From NCBI GenBank assembly GCA_016617495.1, contig WYCU01000004.1:1-64000 (forward strand): a stretch of 64,000 bases of DNA, written 5' to 3'. Source of the DNA: Azonexaceae bacterium s22 (GTDB taxonomy: Bacteria; Pseudomonadota; Gammaproteobacteria; Burkholderiales; Rhodocyclaceae). The notes beneath the pieces are model-generated. The model made no database searches and was not told the DNA's origin. It worked only from the letters and a program-made list of their open reading frames with translations. The position numbers and the translations under genes are program-made. Below are positions 42,647 through 53,163 of the stretch, in pieces (position 1 is the first letter of the stretch; each line of letters begins with the position of its first letter).

Positions 42647-43198
42647 ATGGAATCTGCTGAAGCACGACGTTTACTCGCCGATGCGGATCTGATCCACTCC
42701 GCGACCGCAGTGCAGACTGCGCTTGACGCAGTGGCCGATGCGATCCGGGACCGGCTCAAAGATCGTAATCCACTGGTCCTCTGCGTCATGACCGGTGGGG
42801 TGATTTTCTGCGGGCAGTTGCTTCCCAAGCTCGATTTTCCGCTGGATTTCGATTACCTCCATGCGACACGCTACGGTGCCGAGACGCAAGGCGGAAAAAT
42901 TTCATGGCGCAGCGCGCCCTGGATATCGGTCAAGGGACGTACCGTGTTGGTGGTGGACGACATTCTCGACGAAGGCGTGACCTTGGCCGCTGTCAGGGAA
43001 AGCCTCAAGCGCCTGGGGGCCGAGGAGGTACTGCTGGCGGTTTTTGCCGACAAGCTGAATGGCAAAAACAAGCCGGTGTCGGTGGATTTTGTCGGGCTGA
43101 CAGTGCCTGACCGATTCGTGTTCGGCTTTGGCATGGACGCTGGCGGCGCATGGCGCAATTTGCCGGCGATCTATGCCATGAAGGATCAGGCGGCGTGA
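42647..43198 (+). CDS. hpt: Hypoxanthine-guanine phosphoribosyltransferase
   Basis: 183 aa. The PRPP-binding loop VLVVDDILDEGVTLAAV is clear; LCVMTGGVIFCGQLLPKL is the family PPi loop region. It salvages hypoxanthine and guanine. It is abutted to galU and overlaps the next gene by a GTGA junction. With mtnP two genes on, it suggests a purine-salvage unit. Confidence 0.92.
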   Translation: MESAEARRLLADADLIHSATAVQTALDAVADAIRDRLKDRNPLVLCVMTGGVIFCGQLLPKLDFPLDFDYLHATRYGAETQGGKISWRSAPWISVKGRTVLVVDDILDEGVTLAAVRESLKRLGAEEVLLAVFADKLNGKNKPVSVDFVGLTVPDRFVFGFGMDAGGAWRNLPAIYAMKDQAA

Positions 43199-43899
43199 CC
43201 GCATACGACCTTCCGGCATTCCTGGCGTACTGGCAGCGAGAAGGCGAACGTTACAGCCGCCATGGCGATTACGCCTGGATGGCCGGTCTTGTGTCTGGCG
43301 AGCGTGTTCTGGAAATCGGCTGTGGTGCTGGCTTCGGCACGGTCGCGTTGGCGGCACGCGGCGTTGAGGTGTTGGCGCTGGATCTTTTGGCGCCTTGCAT
43401 TGCATTGACCGCCGAACGTACCGCTGGCACCGGCTCGGTCCGTCTGTTGCAGGCCGATCTGACGACACTGGACGAAGAGGCCATCAATGCAATCAATGCG
43501 TTTCGACCGGATGCGGTAGTCTGCTGGCTGATGGGCGCTCCGGAAGAAGTGTCAGGCGTGCCGGCAAACCGGGGGGGCGCGGGAGTCGCAGCGTATCGCG
43601 AACGACTCCATCGCCTCGTCGCCACACTCGCCTGTGATTGGCCTGGGGTGCGACAAATTCATTTCGTGGACCGCACTGCGATTGCATGGCAAGCCAAGGA
43701 TATCGGGCGCGAAGCCTTGGTTCGCTACCACTTGGCAACGACGCTCAAGGATTTGCCTTTTTCTGCGGTGGTGCGAAATGCGTGCTACCGCAAACTGGAC
43801 GCGACGGCCGCGGAGCTTGCACAACTTCAACGCTTATTTCCCGGTGCCCGTGGGGTGGTTCCCGTCCTGGCATCGATGATTGTGGAGAGGAAAACATAA
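43195..43899 (+). CDS. Class I SAM-dependent methyltransferase in a purine-salvage operon
   Basis: 234 aa from a GTG at 43195 that overlaps the hpt stop. SAM loop VLEIGCGAGFGTVALAARG, acidic residue in VLALDLL, and LLQADLTTL. The C-terminal half is not diagnostic. It is translationally coupled to hpt and mtnP (the stop shares a base with the mtnP ATG). Function unknown; the context hints at nucleoside or methylthio metabolism, but this is inference. Confidence 0.78.
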   Translation: MTAYDLPAFLAYWQREGERYSRHGDYAWMAGLVSGERVLEIGCGAGFGTVALAARGVEVLALDLLAPCIALTAERTAGTGSVRLLQADLTTLDEEAINAINAFRPDAVVCWLMGAPEEVSGVPANRGGAGVAAYRERLHRLVATLACDWPGVRQIHFVDRTAIAWQAKDIGREALVRYHLATTLKDLPFSAVVRNACYRKLDATAAELAQLQRLFPGARGVVPVLASMIVERKT

Positions 43900-44660
43900 T
43901 GTTGGCAATAATTGGTGGCAGTGGACTGACCACCTTATCCAATCTGGACGTGTCGCATCGCGAAGTGGTGCGTACGCCCTATGGCGAACCATCCGGTGCC
44001 TTGGTGTTCGGGCAGATCTGCGGCCATCCGGCCATGTTTTTGCCACGCCACGGTTACGGGCACACCATTCCACCGCACATGGTGAACTATCGGGCCAATC
44101 TCTGGGCGTTGCACCATCTCGGCGCTACCGGGGTGATTTCGGTGGCCTCGGTCGGGGGTATTCGCGCTGACCTGCAACCGGGGGATATCGTGATCCCGGA
44201 CCAAATCATTGATTACACGTGGGGTCGGAAATCCACTTTCTTCGACGGGGTGGGTTCGCCGGTGACGCATGTGGATTTCACAGAGCCTTACGACGCAGCA
44301 CTACGTGCCAAGCTGCACGGGGCCGGTGCGTCACTCGGGATTACCATGAAGGTCGGTGGCGTCTATGCGGCTACTCAAGGACCAAGGCTGGAATCGGCCG
44401 CCGAGATCAACCGTCTTGAACGCGATGGTGCGGATATCGTGGGGATGACCGGTATGCCAGAGGCAGTACTTGCCCGGGAACTGAATTTGCCCTATGCCGC
44501 GATCAGCGTCGTGGCCAACCATGCCGCAGGTCGGGGTACGAGTGCGCATGGCATCCAGTTTGAAAGCCTTGAGCAGGTGCTACAGACTGCGATGGGGCAG
44601 GTAAGGGCGGTCATTGAGCGGCTGGTTGCCGATACGAATGGCTGTTCCCCGGCGGCTTGA
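43899..44660 (+). CDS. mtnP: S-methyl-5'-thioinosine/thioadenosine phosphorylase
   Basis: 253 aa from the ATG at 43899 (GAGAGGAAAA upstream); longer frames enter the previous gene. PNP/MTAP family: MLAIIGGSGLT, phosphate/ribose motifs RHGYGHTIPPHMVNYRAN, and TGMPEAVLARELNLPYA. The MTAP fold is certain; the MTIP (thioinosine) variant is likely because Pseudomonas-type proteins share this start. It recycles the methionine-salvage nucleoside, and Hpt upstream could reuse the freed hypoxanthine. Confidence 0.9.
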   Translation: MLAIIGGSGLTTLSNLDVSHREVVRTPYGEPSGALVFGQICGHPAMFLPRHGYGHTIPPHMVNYRANLWALHHLGATGVISVASVGGIRADLQPGDIVIPDQIIDYTWGRKSTFFDGVGSPVTHVDFTEPYDAALRAKLHGAGASLGITMKVGGVYAATQGPRLESAAEINRLERDGADIVGMTGMPEAVLARELNLPYAAISVVANHAAGRGTSAHGIQFESLEQVLQTAMGQVRAVIERLVADTNGCSPAA

Positions 44661-44686
44661 CTGCGCCAGGTGAGAAGAGGTTAAAG

Positions 44687-44709
44687 CGGCATGCGGGACG
44701 CGCATGCCG
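44687..44709. terminator. Hairpin between convergent mtnP and glnD
   Basis: Arms CGGCATGCG (44687-44695) and CGCATGCCG (44701-44709) with a 5-nt loop lie in the 106-bp convergent gap. No T-run, so it is a weak or factor-assisted terminator. Confidence 0.5.
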
Positions 44710-44766
44710 TAAACCATAACCGCCGCGTCGATAACGGATCCAGGGCGGCAGGAAGCCGTGTTTATC

Positions 44767-47328
44767 CTAGATTTTCAGCCGATCCATCAATTTTGTTTCG
44801 AGTTCAATGCGGCGAGTGCTTTGCCGAAGATCGCCGCCGCTGATCAGGAAGACGTCCTCAGCCCTTTCCCCTAGCGTCGTGATCTTTGCGGTATGGAGGT
44901 TGGCGCCGTGCTCCGCCAGTGTCGTTGCGACGGTATATAGCAGGCCAGGTCGGTCGGCTGCGGTAAGGTGCAGCACGAAATGTGCGCCTTTTTCATCCGG
45001 TCGGATTTCAACTTCAGCCTTGATCGGGAAGTGCTTGACCTGTCGTGAGATCCTTCCCGCGGAGGGCGCTTCCGGCGGACGTTTCTGGGTTACGCATTCT
45101 GCCAGTTCGTGCTCAATGAAATTGACCATTTCGCGTTCGTTATGGCGTTGGGCGACGTCCAGAACAACAAAACTGTCCAGCGCATAACCATGGGCGGTAG
45201 TATGGATCTTGGCATCGACAATGCTGTAACCGGTGCGTGCAAAGAACCCCACGATTCGCGCAAACAGATCCGGCTCGTCTTGCGTATAAACCATGACCTG
45301 CAATCCTTCGCCCTCGGAATAAAGACGGGCGCGAACGACCGGTTTGTCGATGAAGATGCGGTAATGCAACGAACGGGTGTGCCAGGCAATTTCTTCCGCG
45401 GAGTGACGCAGGAAATAAACCGTGTCGAGTTGTTTCCATAGCCGTTCGTGAACGGTATCGGAAAGGGCGAAATAGCGTAGCAGGCGCATGGCTTCGGCTT
45501 GGCGCTCGCTGATGACTCCCTGAGTTGGCGGTGCTTCGCCGGAACGCGCCAGGTAGGCTTGGGTCAGGCAGTAGAGGTCGGCCATCAGTTTGCCTTTCCA
45601 CTGGTTCCAGACCTTTGGACTGGTGCCACGAATATCCGCATGGGTCAAAAGGTAGAGTGCGGTCAGGTGCCTGGTATCGCCCACCAGTCGGCCGAATGCG
45701 GCGATGACATCGGGGTCGGAAAGATCTTCGCGCTGGGCGACTTGCGACATGACCAGATGGTGGCGTACCAACCAGACCACCAGTTCAGTGTCTTCCGGCA
45801 GCAAATTGTGGGCATCACAGAATTCACGGGCATCGACAGTTCCCAGTTCCGAGTGGTCGCCACCACGGCCTTTGGCAATGTCGTGGAAAATTGCTGCCAC
45901 GTAGAGGAGCCAGGGGCGTTCAAACTCGGCTATGGCGCGGGAACACATCGGGTACTCATGCGCAAATTCTGCCATGGTGAAACGTCTCAAGTTGCGCAAA
46001 ACTTGAAGGATGTGCTGGTCGACCGTGTAGACATGAAACAGGTCGTGTTGCATTTGACCGACAATGCCGCCGAACTTGGGAAGGTAGGCGCCAAGGATGT
46101 CGAGTTGGTTCATGCGCCGGAATTCATGGACTATTCCGCGATCACTCTGGAAAAGCTTCACGAATGCAGTCCGATTTTCCGGGTTGGCACGGAATTGATC
46201 GTCGATAAGTTCGCGCGCTTGCCACAGCGCACGCAGCGTTCGCGCCGTCATGCCATGGAGTTCGGGGTTTTCCTGCATGACAAGAAAGCTGTCGAGAATC
46301 AGCGAGGGATTGGCCTGGAAAATACCTTCCCGGGAAATGTCGAGGAGACCGCCTACCGACTGGAAGTTCGCATCTATGGTCTGCGGCAATTGTTCATCTT
46401 CGGGTGCCAGTGCCGCACCAATGTTCTGCATCAGGATGGTGTTGAGCAGTGTCGTCGCCTTGGCGTTTCGGTAATACTGCTGCATCAACTGTTCTGACGC
46501 GCGTTTCGCCGGTGTCGATTCGAAACCGTATTCCGCAGCCAGCGTATTTTGGTAATCGAACAGCAAGCGATCTTCCCGGCGCCCAAGCAGGAAATGCATG
46601 CGAATACGCAGGTGCTGCAGGTATTCCGTACAACTGCGGGCAGTTTCCACGCCGTCGGCCGTCATGATGCCATTGGCGGCCAATTCTTCCCACGTACCGC
46701 CGAAGCCGGCAGCCTTGGCCACCCAGAAAATCACCTGGATATCCCGCAATCCACCAGGTGCCTCTTTGAAATTGGGCTCCAGGCTATAAGGGGATTCATT
46801 GAAACGCAGGTGCCGTTCTTGTTGCTCCAGTCGCTTGCGTTCGAAAAAAACAAGTGGGTCGAGGTTGCCACGCAGGCGCTTTTCGAAAGTCTTGAATAGC
46901 TTTTCGTTGCCTATGAGCAGACGGGATTCGAGCAGCGAGGTTTGCACCGTGACATCGCCGGACGCCTCATTGAGGCATTCCTGCACCGTACGTACACTAT
47001 GGCCGATCTCCAGCCCGATGTCCCAGAAATGGCTGACGAGTCTTTCCAGTCTTTCCTGGAGTGCTGCGCTCGGCGCCTTGGGAAGCAGAATTAGCAGATC
47101 AATGTCGGAGCACGGGAAAAGGCGTCCACGGCCATAGCCACCGACTGCCAGCAGTGCAATGGATGCCGGAAAGTCCAAGGCATTCCAGAGCTTGGTCAGG
47201 ACCTCGTCGACTTGCCTGCTCCGCAGGCGCAACAATTCCGGTGCGTTTTGCTCTCGGGCGTAAACCTCACGCAGCGCTTGCTGACCAGCCCGAATTTCCT
47301 GGCGTAACTCGGCGATCATGCTTTCCAT
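44767..47328 (-). CDS. glnD: Bifunctional PII uridylyltransferase/uridylyl-removing enzyme
   Basis: 853 aa. Nucleotidyltransferase motif [19 protein letters not shown] near residue 64, an HD domain ([17 protein letters not shown]) for deuridylylation, and two C-terminal ACT domains that sense glutamine. GlnD is the nitrogen sensor controlling PII. Its ATG shares one base with the map stop, so the pair is cotranscribed as in E. coli. Confidence 0.97.
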   Translation of the reverse strand: MESMIAELRQEIRAGQQALREVYAREQNAPELLRLRSRQVDEVLTKLWNALDFPASIALLAVGGYGRGRLFPCSDIDLLILLPKAPSAALQERLERLVSHFWDIGLEIGHSVRTVQECLNEASGDVTVQTSLLESRLLIGNEKLFKTFEKRLRGNLDPLVFFERKRLEQQERHLRFNESPYSLEPNFKEAPGGLRDIQVIFWVAKAAGFGGTWEELAANGIMTADGVETARSCTEYLQHLRIRMHFLLGRREDRLLFDYQNTLAAEYGFESTPAKRASEQLMQQYYRNAKATTLLNTILMQNIGAALAPEDEQLPQTIDANFQSVGGLLDISREGIFQANPSLILDSFLVMQENPELHGMTARTLRALWQARELIDDQFRANPENRTAFVKLFQSDRGIVHEFRRMNQLDILGAYLPKFGGIVGQMQHDLFHVYTVDQHILQVLRNLRRFTMAEFAHEYPMCSRAIAEFERPWLLYVAAIFHDIAKGRGGDHSELGTVDAREFCDAHNLLPEDTELVVWLVRHHLVMSQVAQREDLSDPDVIAAFGRLVGDTRHLTALYLLTHADIRGTSPKVWNQWKGKLMADLYCLTQAYLARSGEAPPTQGVISERQAEAMRLLRYFALSDTVHERLWKQLDTVYFLRHSAEEIAWHTRSLHYRIFIDKPVVRARLYSEGEGLQVMVYTQDEPDLFARIVGFFARTGYSIVDAKIHTTAHGYALDSFVVLDVAQRHNEREMVNFIEHELAECVTQKRPPEAPSAGRISRQVKHFPIKAEVEIRPDEKGAHFVLHLTAADRPGLLYTVATTLAEHGANLHTAKITTLGERAEDVFLISGGDLRQSTRRIELETKLMDRLKI

Positions 47329-48128
47329 TATGCAATCCAGTCAGGCTTGGGACGACATCCTGCGGAAATCGTAAGCACCTCATAACCCGTTTCCGTCACC
47401 AGCACCGTGTGCTCCCATTGCGCTGAAAGGCTGTGGTCTTTGGTCACAATGGTCCAGCCATCGGCCAATTCGCGGATCGCAGCCTTGCCGGCGTTGATCA
47501 TGGGCTCGATCGTAAAGATCATGCCGGGCTCCATTACCGGCCCTGTACCGGCCTTGCCGTAATGGGTGATCTGGGGATCTTCATGAAATTTTGCGCCGAT
47601 GCCGTGTCCGCAGAATTCACGTACCACCGAGTAACCGTTTTTCTCGGCGTGCTTCTGGATGATTGCGCCGATGTCACCAATCCGGCCTCCCGGACGAACG
47701 ACGGAAATGCCCAGCCACATGCATTCAAAAGTGATTTCGCAGAGCCGACGCGCCTGAATGGAAGGCTCTCCGACGTAATACATGCGACTGCTGTCGCCGT
47801 GGTAGCCATCCTTGATCGGTGTGACGTCAATATTGACCACATCACCGCTCTTGAGCACCCGGTCGCCTGGGACACCATGACAAACCTGATGATTGACCGA
47901 GGTGCAGATTGACTTCGGATAAGGGTTATAGCCTGAGGGAGCGTAGTTGAGCGGCGCCGGAATGGCGCCCTGAACGCCTACAGTGTAGTCATGGCACAAC
48001 TTGTCAATTGTGTCGGTCGTTACACCGGGTTTGATGAAGGGTTCGATGTAGTCAAGCAATTCGCTGGCCAAGCGTCCGGCGACGCGCATCTTTTCAATTT
48101 CTTCGGGCGTCTTGATCGAAATGCTCAT
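47328..48128 (-). CDS. map: Methionine aminopeptidase, type I
   Basis: 266 aa from the ATG at 48128. Metal ligands of the pita-bread fold: [35 protein letters not shown] and QWEHTVLV. It removes N-terminal methionine. Upstream in-frame codons reach into rfbD and are rejected. map and rpsB usually stand divergent; here rfbD sits between them. Confidence 0.96.
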   Translation of the reverse strand: MSISIKTPEEIEKMRVAGRLASELLDYIEPFIKPGVTTDTIDKLCHDYTVGVQGAIPAPLNYAPSGYNPYPKSICTSVNHQVCHGVPGDRVLKSGDVVNIDVTPIKDGYHGDSSRMYYVGEPSIQARRLCEITFECMWLGISVVRPGGRIGDIGAIIQKHAEKNGYSVVREFCGHGIGAKFHEDPQITHYGKAGTGPVMEPGMIFTIEPMINAGKAAIRELADGWTIVTKDHSLSAQWEHTVLVTETGYEVLTISAGCRPKPDWIA

Positions 48129-48249
48129 GACAATAGTGCGGGGATGGCTAAGGGAAGGGGCGAAGGATAAAGGATGAGACTTCATTCTCAAAATTGAATT
48201 CCCTGCGCGCTGGCATAATTCGCGTTCCAGGAAACAAGACGAATAGACC

Positions 48250-49164
48250 ATGAAGTTACTTCTGCTCGGCAAGGACGGACAGGTGGGATGGCAGTTGCAA
48301 CGTTCGTTGGCTCCGCACGGCGAGGTGGTGTCATTCGGGCATGGGGAATGCGACTTGGCTCAGTCTTCGGAATTGCGTTCGCTAGTCCGGCGGGTTGCTC
48401 CGGACGTCATCGTCAATGCGGCAGCCTTTACTGCTGTCGACCGTGCCGAGCAGGAACCCGAGCAGGCGATGCTGATCAATGCCATCGCTCCGGGAGTGCT
48501 GGCCGATGAAATGGCTTTATCCGGTGGTTTGCTGATTCACTACTCGACGGACTATGTCTTTGACGGCCAAAAATCCGGTGCCTATGCCGAGGGTGATGAT
48601 CCGAACCCGATCAATGTCTATGGGTCCAGCAAACTGGCGGGTGAGCGCGCCATCTGGCGTAGCGGGGCCAAGGCAGTTGTCTTTCGGACGAGCTGGGTGT
48701 TCGGCGCACGCGGTTCGAATTTCGTGAAAACGATTTTGCGCCTTGCGCAAGAACGGGATTCGCTTGATGTCGTGGCAGACCAGTTTGGTGTACCTACGCC
48801 AGCGGCCTTGATTGCCACGGTGACTGGTGTGGTGCTCGCGATGCTCAGGCAGGGGCGACAAATGGGCGCTGGGGAACAACGCATCTACCATTTGTCGGGT
48901 GCGGGTCGAGTCAGTTGGCATGAATTTGCACAAGAGATTGTCTTTTTTGCCAAGGCCGCAGGCTTGGGTAGTGCACAAAAATTGCAGCCGGACATGATTC
49001 GCGCCATTCCGAGCGAGGCCTATCCCACATTGGCCGCGCGCCCGAAGAACTCCCGCCTTGATTGTTCCCGCCTGGAGCGGGATTTTGATCTTCTCATGCC
49101 GGACTGGCGCCCCTATCTCCAGCGCATGATGCAGTTGCTGATTTTGAAGCAGCGCGGCTATTGA
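48250..49164 (+). CDS. rfbD: dTDP-4-dehydrorhamnose reductase
   Basis: 304 aa. SDR-extended fold: LLLGKDGQVGWQL, NAAAFTAVDRAE, HYSTDYVFDG and the catalytic YGSSKLAGE, with RTSWVFG. It makes dTDP-L-rhamnose for surface polysaccharides. The other rhamnose genes (rfbA, B, C) are not in the window, so this copy is isolated between map and rpsB. GAVDP-like residues near 58 are ordinary family sequence, not a repeat copy. Confidence 0.93.
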   Translation: MKLLLLGKDGQVGWQLQRSLAPHGEVVSFGHGECDLAQSSELRSLVRRVAPDVIVNAAAFTAVDRAEQEPEQAMLINAIAPGVLADEMALSGGLLIHYSTDYVFDGQKSGAYAEGDDPNPINVYGSSKLAGERAIWRSGAKAVVFRTSWVFGARGSNFVKTILRLAQERDSLDVVADQFGVPTPAALIATVTGVVLAMLRQGRQMGAGEQRIYHLSGAGRVSWHEFAQEIVFFAKAAGLGSAQKLQPDMIRAIPSEAYPTLAARPKNSRLDCSRLERDFDLLMPDWRPYLQRMMQLLILKQRGY

Positions 49165-49183
49165 GCCCTACGGCGCGTTCTGG

Positions 49184-49192
49184 TGTTATAAT
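49184..49192 (+). promoter_or_regulatory. Extended -10 promoter of the rpsB operon
   Basis: TG-T-TATAAT (TATAAT at 49187-49192) lies 20 bp after the rfbD stop. The extended TG compensates for a poor -35. It heads a run of sixteen same-strand genes. Confidence 0.65.
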
Positions 49193-49199
49193 TCCGCGG

Positions 49200-49355
49200 T
49201 TTTTCCGAGGCGCTTCGCTGTCTTTTCTCGGGAAAGCGGCTGCATGCATGGTGCATGTGGTCATTCCTCACATCTGCCAATTAAGGGTGTTTGACCGGGT
49301 TTCTCTGGTTGGGCGTTTCTGGCGGGTGGCGGTTCAACCCTTAAAGGAGTAGTAA
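49200..49355 (+). promoter_or_regulatory. Structured rpsB 5' leader, probable S2 autoregulatory region
   Basis: The leader of about 150 nt contains a possible long-range stem: AAGGGTGTTTGACC (49283-49296) against GGTTCAACCCTT (49331-49342), with the right arm touching the ribosome site AAAGGAG (49343-49349). rpsB-tsf leaders are known to be repressed by free S2 in E. coli; that this leader does so is inference. Confidence 0.45.
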
Positions 49356-50102
49356 ATGTCTGTGACTATGCGTCAAATGCTGGAGGCTGGTGTTCATTTC
49401 GGCCACCAGACCCGTTTCTGGTGCCCCAAGATGGCACCTTACATTTTTGGTGCGCGCAACAAGATCCACATCGTCAACCTCGAAAAGACGCTGGCCAAGT
49501 ACAACGAAGCCATGGAGTTCGTAAAGAAGTTGTCGGCAAACCGTGGAAATATCCTGTTTGTGGGCACGAAGCGTCAGGCGCGCGAAATCGTCGCGGCTGA
49601 AGCCCAGCGTGCTGGTGCTTCGTATGTCGATCAGCGCTGGCTTGGCGGTATGCTGACCAATTTCAAGACGGTCAAGACCTCCATCAAGCGCCTGAAGGAT
49701 ATGGAGTTGGCGGTTGAGGCAGGTGATCTCGAGCGCATGTCCAAGAAGGAAGCGCTGACCTTCCGTCGCGAGCTGGAAAAGCTGCAAAAGTCGATTGGTG
49801 GTATCAAGGATATGGCTGGGCTGCCCGATGCCATTTTCGTCGTCGATGTCGGCTATCACAAAATTGCAATCACCGAAGCCAGCAAGCTGGGTATTCCGGT
49901 GATCGGTGTGGTGGATACCAACCATTCTCCGGAAGGTGTGGACTACGTCATCCCGGGTAACGACGACTCTTCCCGCGCTATTCAGCTGTATGCGCGCGGT
50001 GTGGCTGATGCCATCCTTGAGGGGCGTGCCCTGACTGTCCAGGAAATCGTTGCCGCAGGTGGCGATGACGAATTCGTGGAAGTTGAAGAAGCGGCTGAAT
50101 AA
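49356..50102 (+). CDS. rpsB: 30S ribosomal protein S2
   Basis: 248 aa. The N-terminus [18 protein letters not shown] and [17 protein letters not shown] are diagnostic; the acidic tail is normal. S2 binds late to the 30S subunit and represses its own operon in E. coli. Strong ribosome site AAAGGAG. tsf follows after 61 bp. Confidence 0.98.
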   Translation: MSVTMRQMLEAGVHFGHQTRFWCPKMAPYIFGARNKIHIVNLEKTLAKYNEAMEFVKKLSANRGNILFVGTKRQAREIVAAEAQRAGASYVDQRWLGGMLTNFKTVKTSIKRLKDMELAVEAGDLERMSKKEALTFRRELEKLQKSIGGIKDMAGLPDAIFVVDVGYHKIAITEASKLGIPVIGVVDTNHSPEGVDYVIPGNDDSSRAIQLYARGVADAILEGRALTVQEIVAAGGDDEFVEVEEAAE

Positions 50103-50163
50103 ATAAGCGTGTCACGGCGGGGTGTTACGCTCCGCCGGTAATATAAGCTCAGGAGAAGGAACA

Positions 50164-51063
50164 ATGGCGGCTATTACCGCAAGCATGGTGGCGGAACTGC
50201 GTGGCAAGACCGACGCCCCGATGATGGAATGCAAGAAGGCGCTGACTGAAGCCGATGGCGACATGGCAAAGGCTGAGGAAATCCTCCGCGTCAAGCTGGG
50301 CAATAAGGCCTCCAAGGCTGCAGCCCGTGTTGCCGCTGAAGGCATCGTTGCTGTCAGTATCGCGGCCGATGGCAAGACCGGTGCGATCATCGAAGTGAAC
50401 TCCGAAACCGACTTCGTTGCCAAGAACGATGACTTCATCGCCCTGGCGAATGGCTGCGCCAAGCTGGTCGCTGAGAACAATCCGGCCGATGTTGCTGCCT
50501 TGTCCGCGCTGCCGATGGGCGAAGGTACCGTCGAATCGACCCGTACCGCGCTGGTTGGCAAGATTGGCGAAAACATGACCATCCGCCGTTTCGTTCGCTT
50601 CGAAGCCAAAGGCAAGCTGGTTTCCTATATCCATGGTGGCGCGAAGGTTGGTGTCGTGGTCGACCTCGTTGGCGGCGACGAGCAGCTGGGCAAGGATCTG
50701 GCCATGCACATTGCTGCTTCCAAGCCGAAGTCTCTGGATGCTTCTGGTGTTTCTGCCGATCTGCTGGAAACCGAACGTCGCGTTGCCATCGAGAAGGCCC
50801 GCGAAGCCGGTAAGCCGGAAGCGATGCTGGAAAAAATTGCGGAAGGTACGGTCCAGAAGTATCTGAAGGACGTGACCTTGCTTGGCCAGGTTTTCGTCAA
50901 GGCCGAAGACGGCAAGCAAACCATCGAGCAACTGCTGAAGGCCAAGGGGGCGTCTGTCGCCGGCTTCACGCTGTACATCGTTGGCGAAGGTATCGAGAAG
51001 AAGGTCGACGACTTCGCTGCTGAAGTTGCTGCTCAGGCCGCTGCTGCCGCTGCAAAGAAGTAA
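50164..51063 (+). CDS. tsf: Elongation factor Ts
   Basis: 299 aa from the ATG at 50164 with AGGAGAAGGA upstream. N-terminal UBA-like [20 protein letters not shown], then the TDF motif ([12 protein letters not shown]) that expels GDP from EF-Tu. Length and order after rpsB are canonical. Confidence 0.98.
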   Translation: MAAITASMVAELRGKTDAPMMECKKALTEADGDMAKAEEILRVKLGNKASKAAARVAAEGIVAVSIAADGKTGAIIEVNSETDFVAKNDDFIALANGCAKLVAENNPADVAALSALPMGEGTVESTRTALVGKIGENMTIRRFVRFEAKGKLVSYIHGGAKVGVVVDLVGGDEQLGKDLAMHIAASKPKSLDASGVSADLLETERRVAIEKAREAGKPEAMLEKIAEGTVQKYLKDVTLLGQVFVKAEDGKQTIEQLLKAKGASVAGFTLYIVGEGIEKKVDDFAAEVAAQAAAAAAKK

Positions 51064-51082
51064 ATCGTTGAAAGGACGGCCG

Positions 51083-51799
51083 ATGACTGCACCCAAATAC
51101 AAGCGCATACTCCTGAAACTCTCCGGCGAGGCCCTGATGGGCAATGATGCCTATGGGATCAATCCGAAAACCATTTTGGAAATCTGTGGGGAGATCAAGG
51201 CGGTTGCCGATTTGGGTGTGGAAATCGGTGTGGTGATCGGCGGCGGTAACATCTTTCGTGGTATGGCTGGTACGGCGACCGGGATGGATCGAGCCACCGC
51301 GGATTACATGGGTATGTTGGCCACGGTGATGAATGCCATGGCGCTGTCCGATGCAATGCGACAAACTGGTCTGAATGCCCGAGTGCAGTCAGCGCTGAAT
51401 ATTGAGCAGGTGATTGAGCCTTACATTCGTGGCAAGGCGATCCGCTATCTGGAGGAAGGCAAGATCGTGATTTTCGGTGCGGGTACCGGCAATCCGTTCT
51501 TTACCACGGATACCGCTGCAGCCCTCCGTGGATCGGAGATTGGCGCTGAAATCGTGCTGAAGGCCACCAAGGTTGATGGGATTTACACGGCCGATCCTAA
51601 AAAGGATCCTGCCGCGACTCGTTATGACCGGATCAGTTTTAACGAGGCCATCGCCAACAATCTTGCGGTCATGGACGCAACGGCATTTGCGCTCTGTCGC
51701 GATCAAAAGCTGCCGATCAATGTATTCTCGATCTTCAAGCCCGGTGCCTTGAAGCGAGTCGTGTGTGGTGAAAACGAAGGAACACTCGTTTACTGCTGA
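51083..51799 (+). CDS. pyrH: UMP kinase
   Basis: 238 aa from the ATG at 51083 (AAAGGA upstream). Amino acid kinase fold: [25 protein letters not shown], and [13 protein letters not shown]. It phosphorylates UMP to UDP. It sits between tsf and frr as in most proteobacteria. Confidence 0.97.
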   Translation: MTAPKYKRILLKLSGEALMGNDAYGINPKTILEICGEIKAVADLGVEIGVVIGGGNIFRGMAGTATGMDRATADYMGMLATVMNAMALSDAMRQTGLNARVQSALNIEQVIEPYIRGKAIRYLEEGKIVIFGAGTGNPFFTTDTAAALRGSEIGAEIVLKATKVDGIYTADPKKDPAATRYDRISFNEAIANNLAVMDATAFALCRDQKLPINVFSIFKPGALKRVVCGENEGTLVYC

Positions 51800-51810
51800 G
51801 TGAGGACACG

Positions 51811-52368
51811 ATGATTGCCGAACTGAAGAAAAACGCAGAATCAAAAATGCAGAAGTCGTTGGAGGCGCTGAAGAACGACCTCCTCAAGATTCGTACCGGC
51901 CGAGCACATACCGGCCTGCTCGACCATGTGATGGTCGATTATTACGGTTCTCCGGTGCCTGTTAATCAAGTCGCAAATATCACTTTGGTTGATGCGCGTA
52001 CCCTTGGCGTTCAGCCGTGGGAAAAGAACATGGTGCAGAAGGTCGAAAAAGCGATTCGCGATTCCGATCTTGGCCTCAATCCGGCTTCGCAGGGCGATTT
52101 GATTCGTGTCCCGATGCCTGCGCTTACCGAAGAGCGGCGCAAGGAAATGATCAAGGTGGTCAAGCACGAAGGCGAAGGCGCCAAGGTGGCCATCCGCAAT
52201 CTGCGTCGTGATGCGAACACCCACCTGAAAGACGCGCTCAAGAAGGGTGAAATTCCCGAAGATGATGAGCGTAAGGCCCAGGACGACATCCAGAAACTGA
52301 CTGATCGATATGTCGCCGAAGTCGACAAAATGCTCGCGGCCAAAGAGGCCGAATTGATGCAGATCTGA
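51811..52368 (+). CDS. frr: Ribosome recycling factor
   Basis: 185 aa, the exact family length. Signature [36 protein letters not shown] and RRDAN near the hinge. With EF-G it splits post-termination ribosomes. It follows pyrH by 11 bp. Confidence 0.98.
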   Translation: MIAELKKNAESKMQKSLEALKNDLLKIRTGRAHTGLLDHVMVDYYGSPVPVNQVANITLVDARTLGVQPWEKNMVQKVEKAIRDSDLGLNPASQGDLIRVPMPALTEERRKEMIKVVKHEGEGAKVAIRNLRRDANTHLKDALKKGEIPEDDERKAQDDIQKLTDRYVAEVDKMLAAKEAELMQI

Positions 52369-52401
52369 TTAAACGCAGGACTTGGCTTGGCTTTCCGCTG
52401 A

Positions 52402-53163
52402 ATGGGCCTTTTCTCCAGTTCGACGCAGCAAATTCCCCAAGCCTCTGCGATGCCTGAGCACGTGGCCGTCATTATGGATGGCAATGGGCGTTGGGCGAAA
52501 AAGCGCTTTTTGCCGCGGGTAGCGGGGCATGTCAAAGGTGTCGAGCTGGTCCGTGAAATGGTTCGGGCCTGCCTGGAACGTGGCATCGGCTACCTGACTC
52601 TATTTGCGTTTTCGTCAGAAAATTGGCGGCGCCCCGCGGACGAAGTCTCGGTTTTGATGCAGTTGTTCGTCAAGGCGCTGCAGCAAGAAGTCAAGAAACT
52701 TCAGGAGAATGGGGTTCGCTTGCGGGTTGTTGGAGATCTGAATCGTTTTGATCCCGGCTTGCAGCAACTTATTGCGGATGCCGAGGCCCTGACCGCCGGA
52801 AATACACGCTTGAATCTGACGATCGCCGCGAATTACGGTGGTCGCTGGGACATTATGCAGGCGGTCAATAAAATGGCGCTGGCCCATCCGGAAAAAGTCG
52901 GTACATGGGATGAGTCCGATCTGGCGCCGTGGCTATCCATGCATTTTGCTCCCGAACCGGATTTGTTCATCCGAACGGGGGGCGAGGAGCGAATGAGCAA
53001 TTTCCTGCTCTGGCAGCTCGCTTACGCCGAACTCTATTTTACGCCGACGCTCTGGCCGGATTTCGATACGAGCGAATTCGACAAAGCCATTGCCTCTTAC
53101 GCTCAACGCGAGCGACGCTTCGGGCGCACCAGCGAGCAACTCGTGGATTCCCCCAATGCTTAA
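52402..53163 (+). CDS. uppS: Undecaprenyl diphosphate synthase
   Basis: 253 aa. cis-Prenyltransferase: [16 protein letters not shown] (catalytic Asp), [14 protein letters not shown], and [21 protein letters not shown]. It makes the C55 lipid carrier for peptidoglycan and O-antigen. A possible internal ATG at 52450 would trim the poorly conserved first 16 residues. Confidence 0.96.
   Translation: MGLFSSSTQQIPQASAMPEHVAVIMDGNGRWAKKRFLPRVAGHVKGVELVREMVRACLERGIGYLTLFAFSSENWRRPADEVSVLMQLFVKALQQEVKKLQENGVRLRVVGDLNRFDPGLQQLIADAEALTAGNTRLNLTIAANYGGRWDIMQAVNKMALAHPEKVGTWDESDLAPWLSMHFAPEPDLFIRTGGEERMSNFLLWQLAYAELYFTPTLWPDFDTSEFDKAIASYAQRERRFGRTSEQLVDSPNA

Noticed and set aside
48421-48470. CTGTCGACCGTGCC in rfbD as another repeat copy
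   Set aside because: Only GTCGACC matches; the coded AVDRAE is standard in RfbD proteins and the tail is absent.
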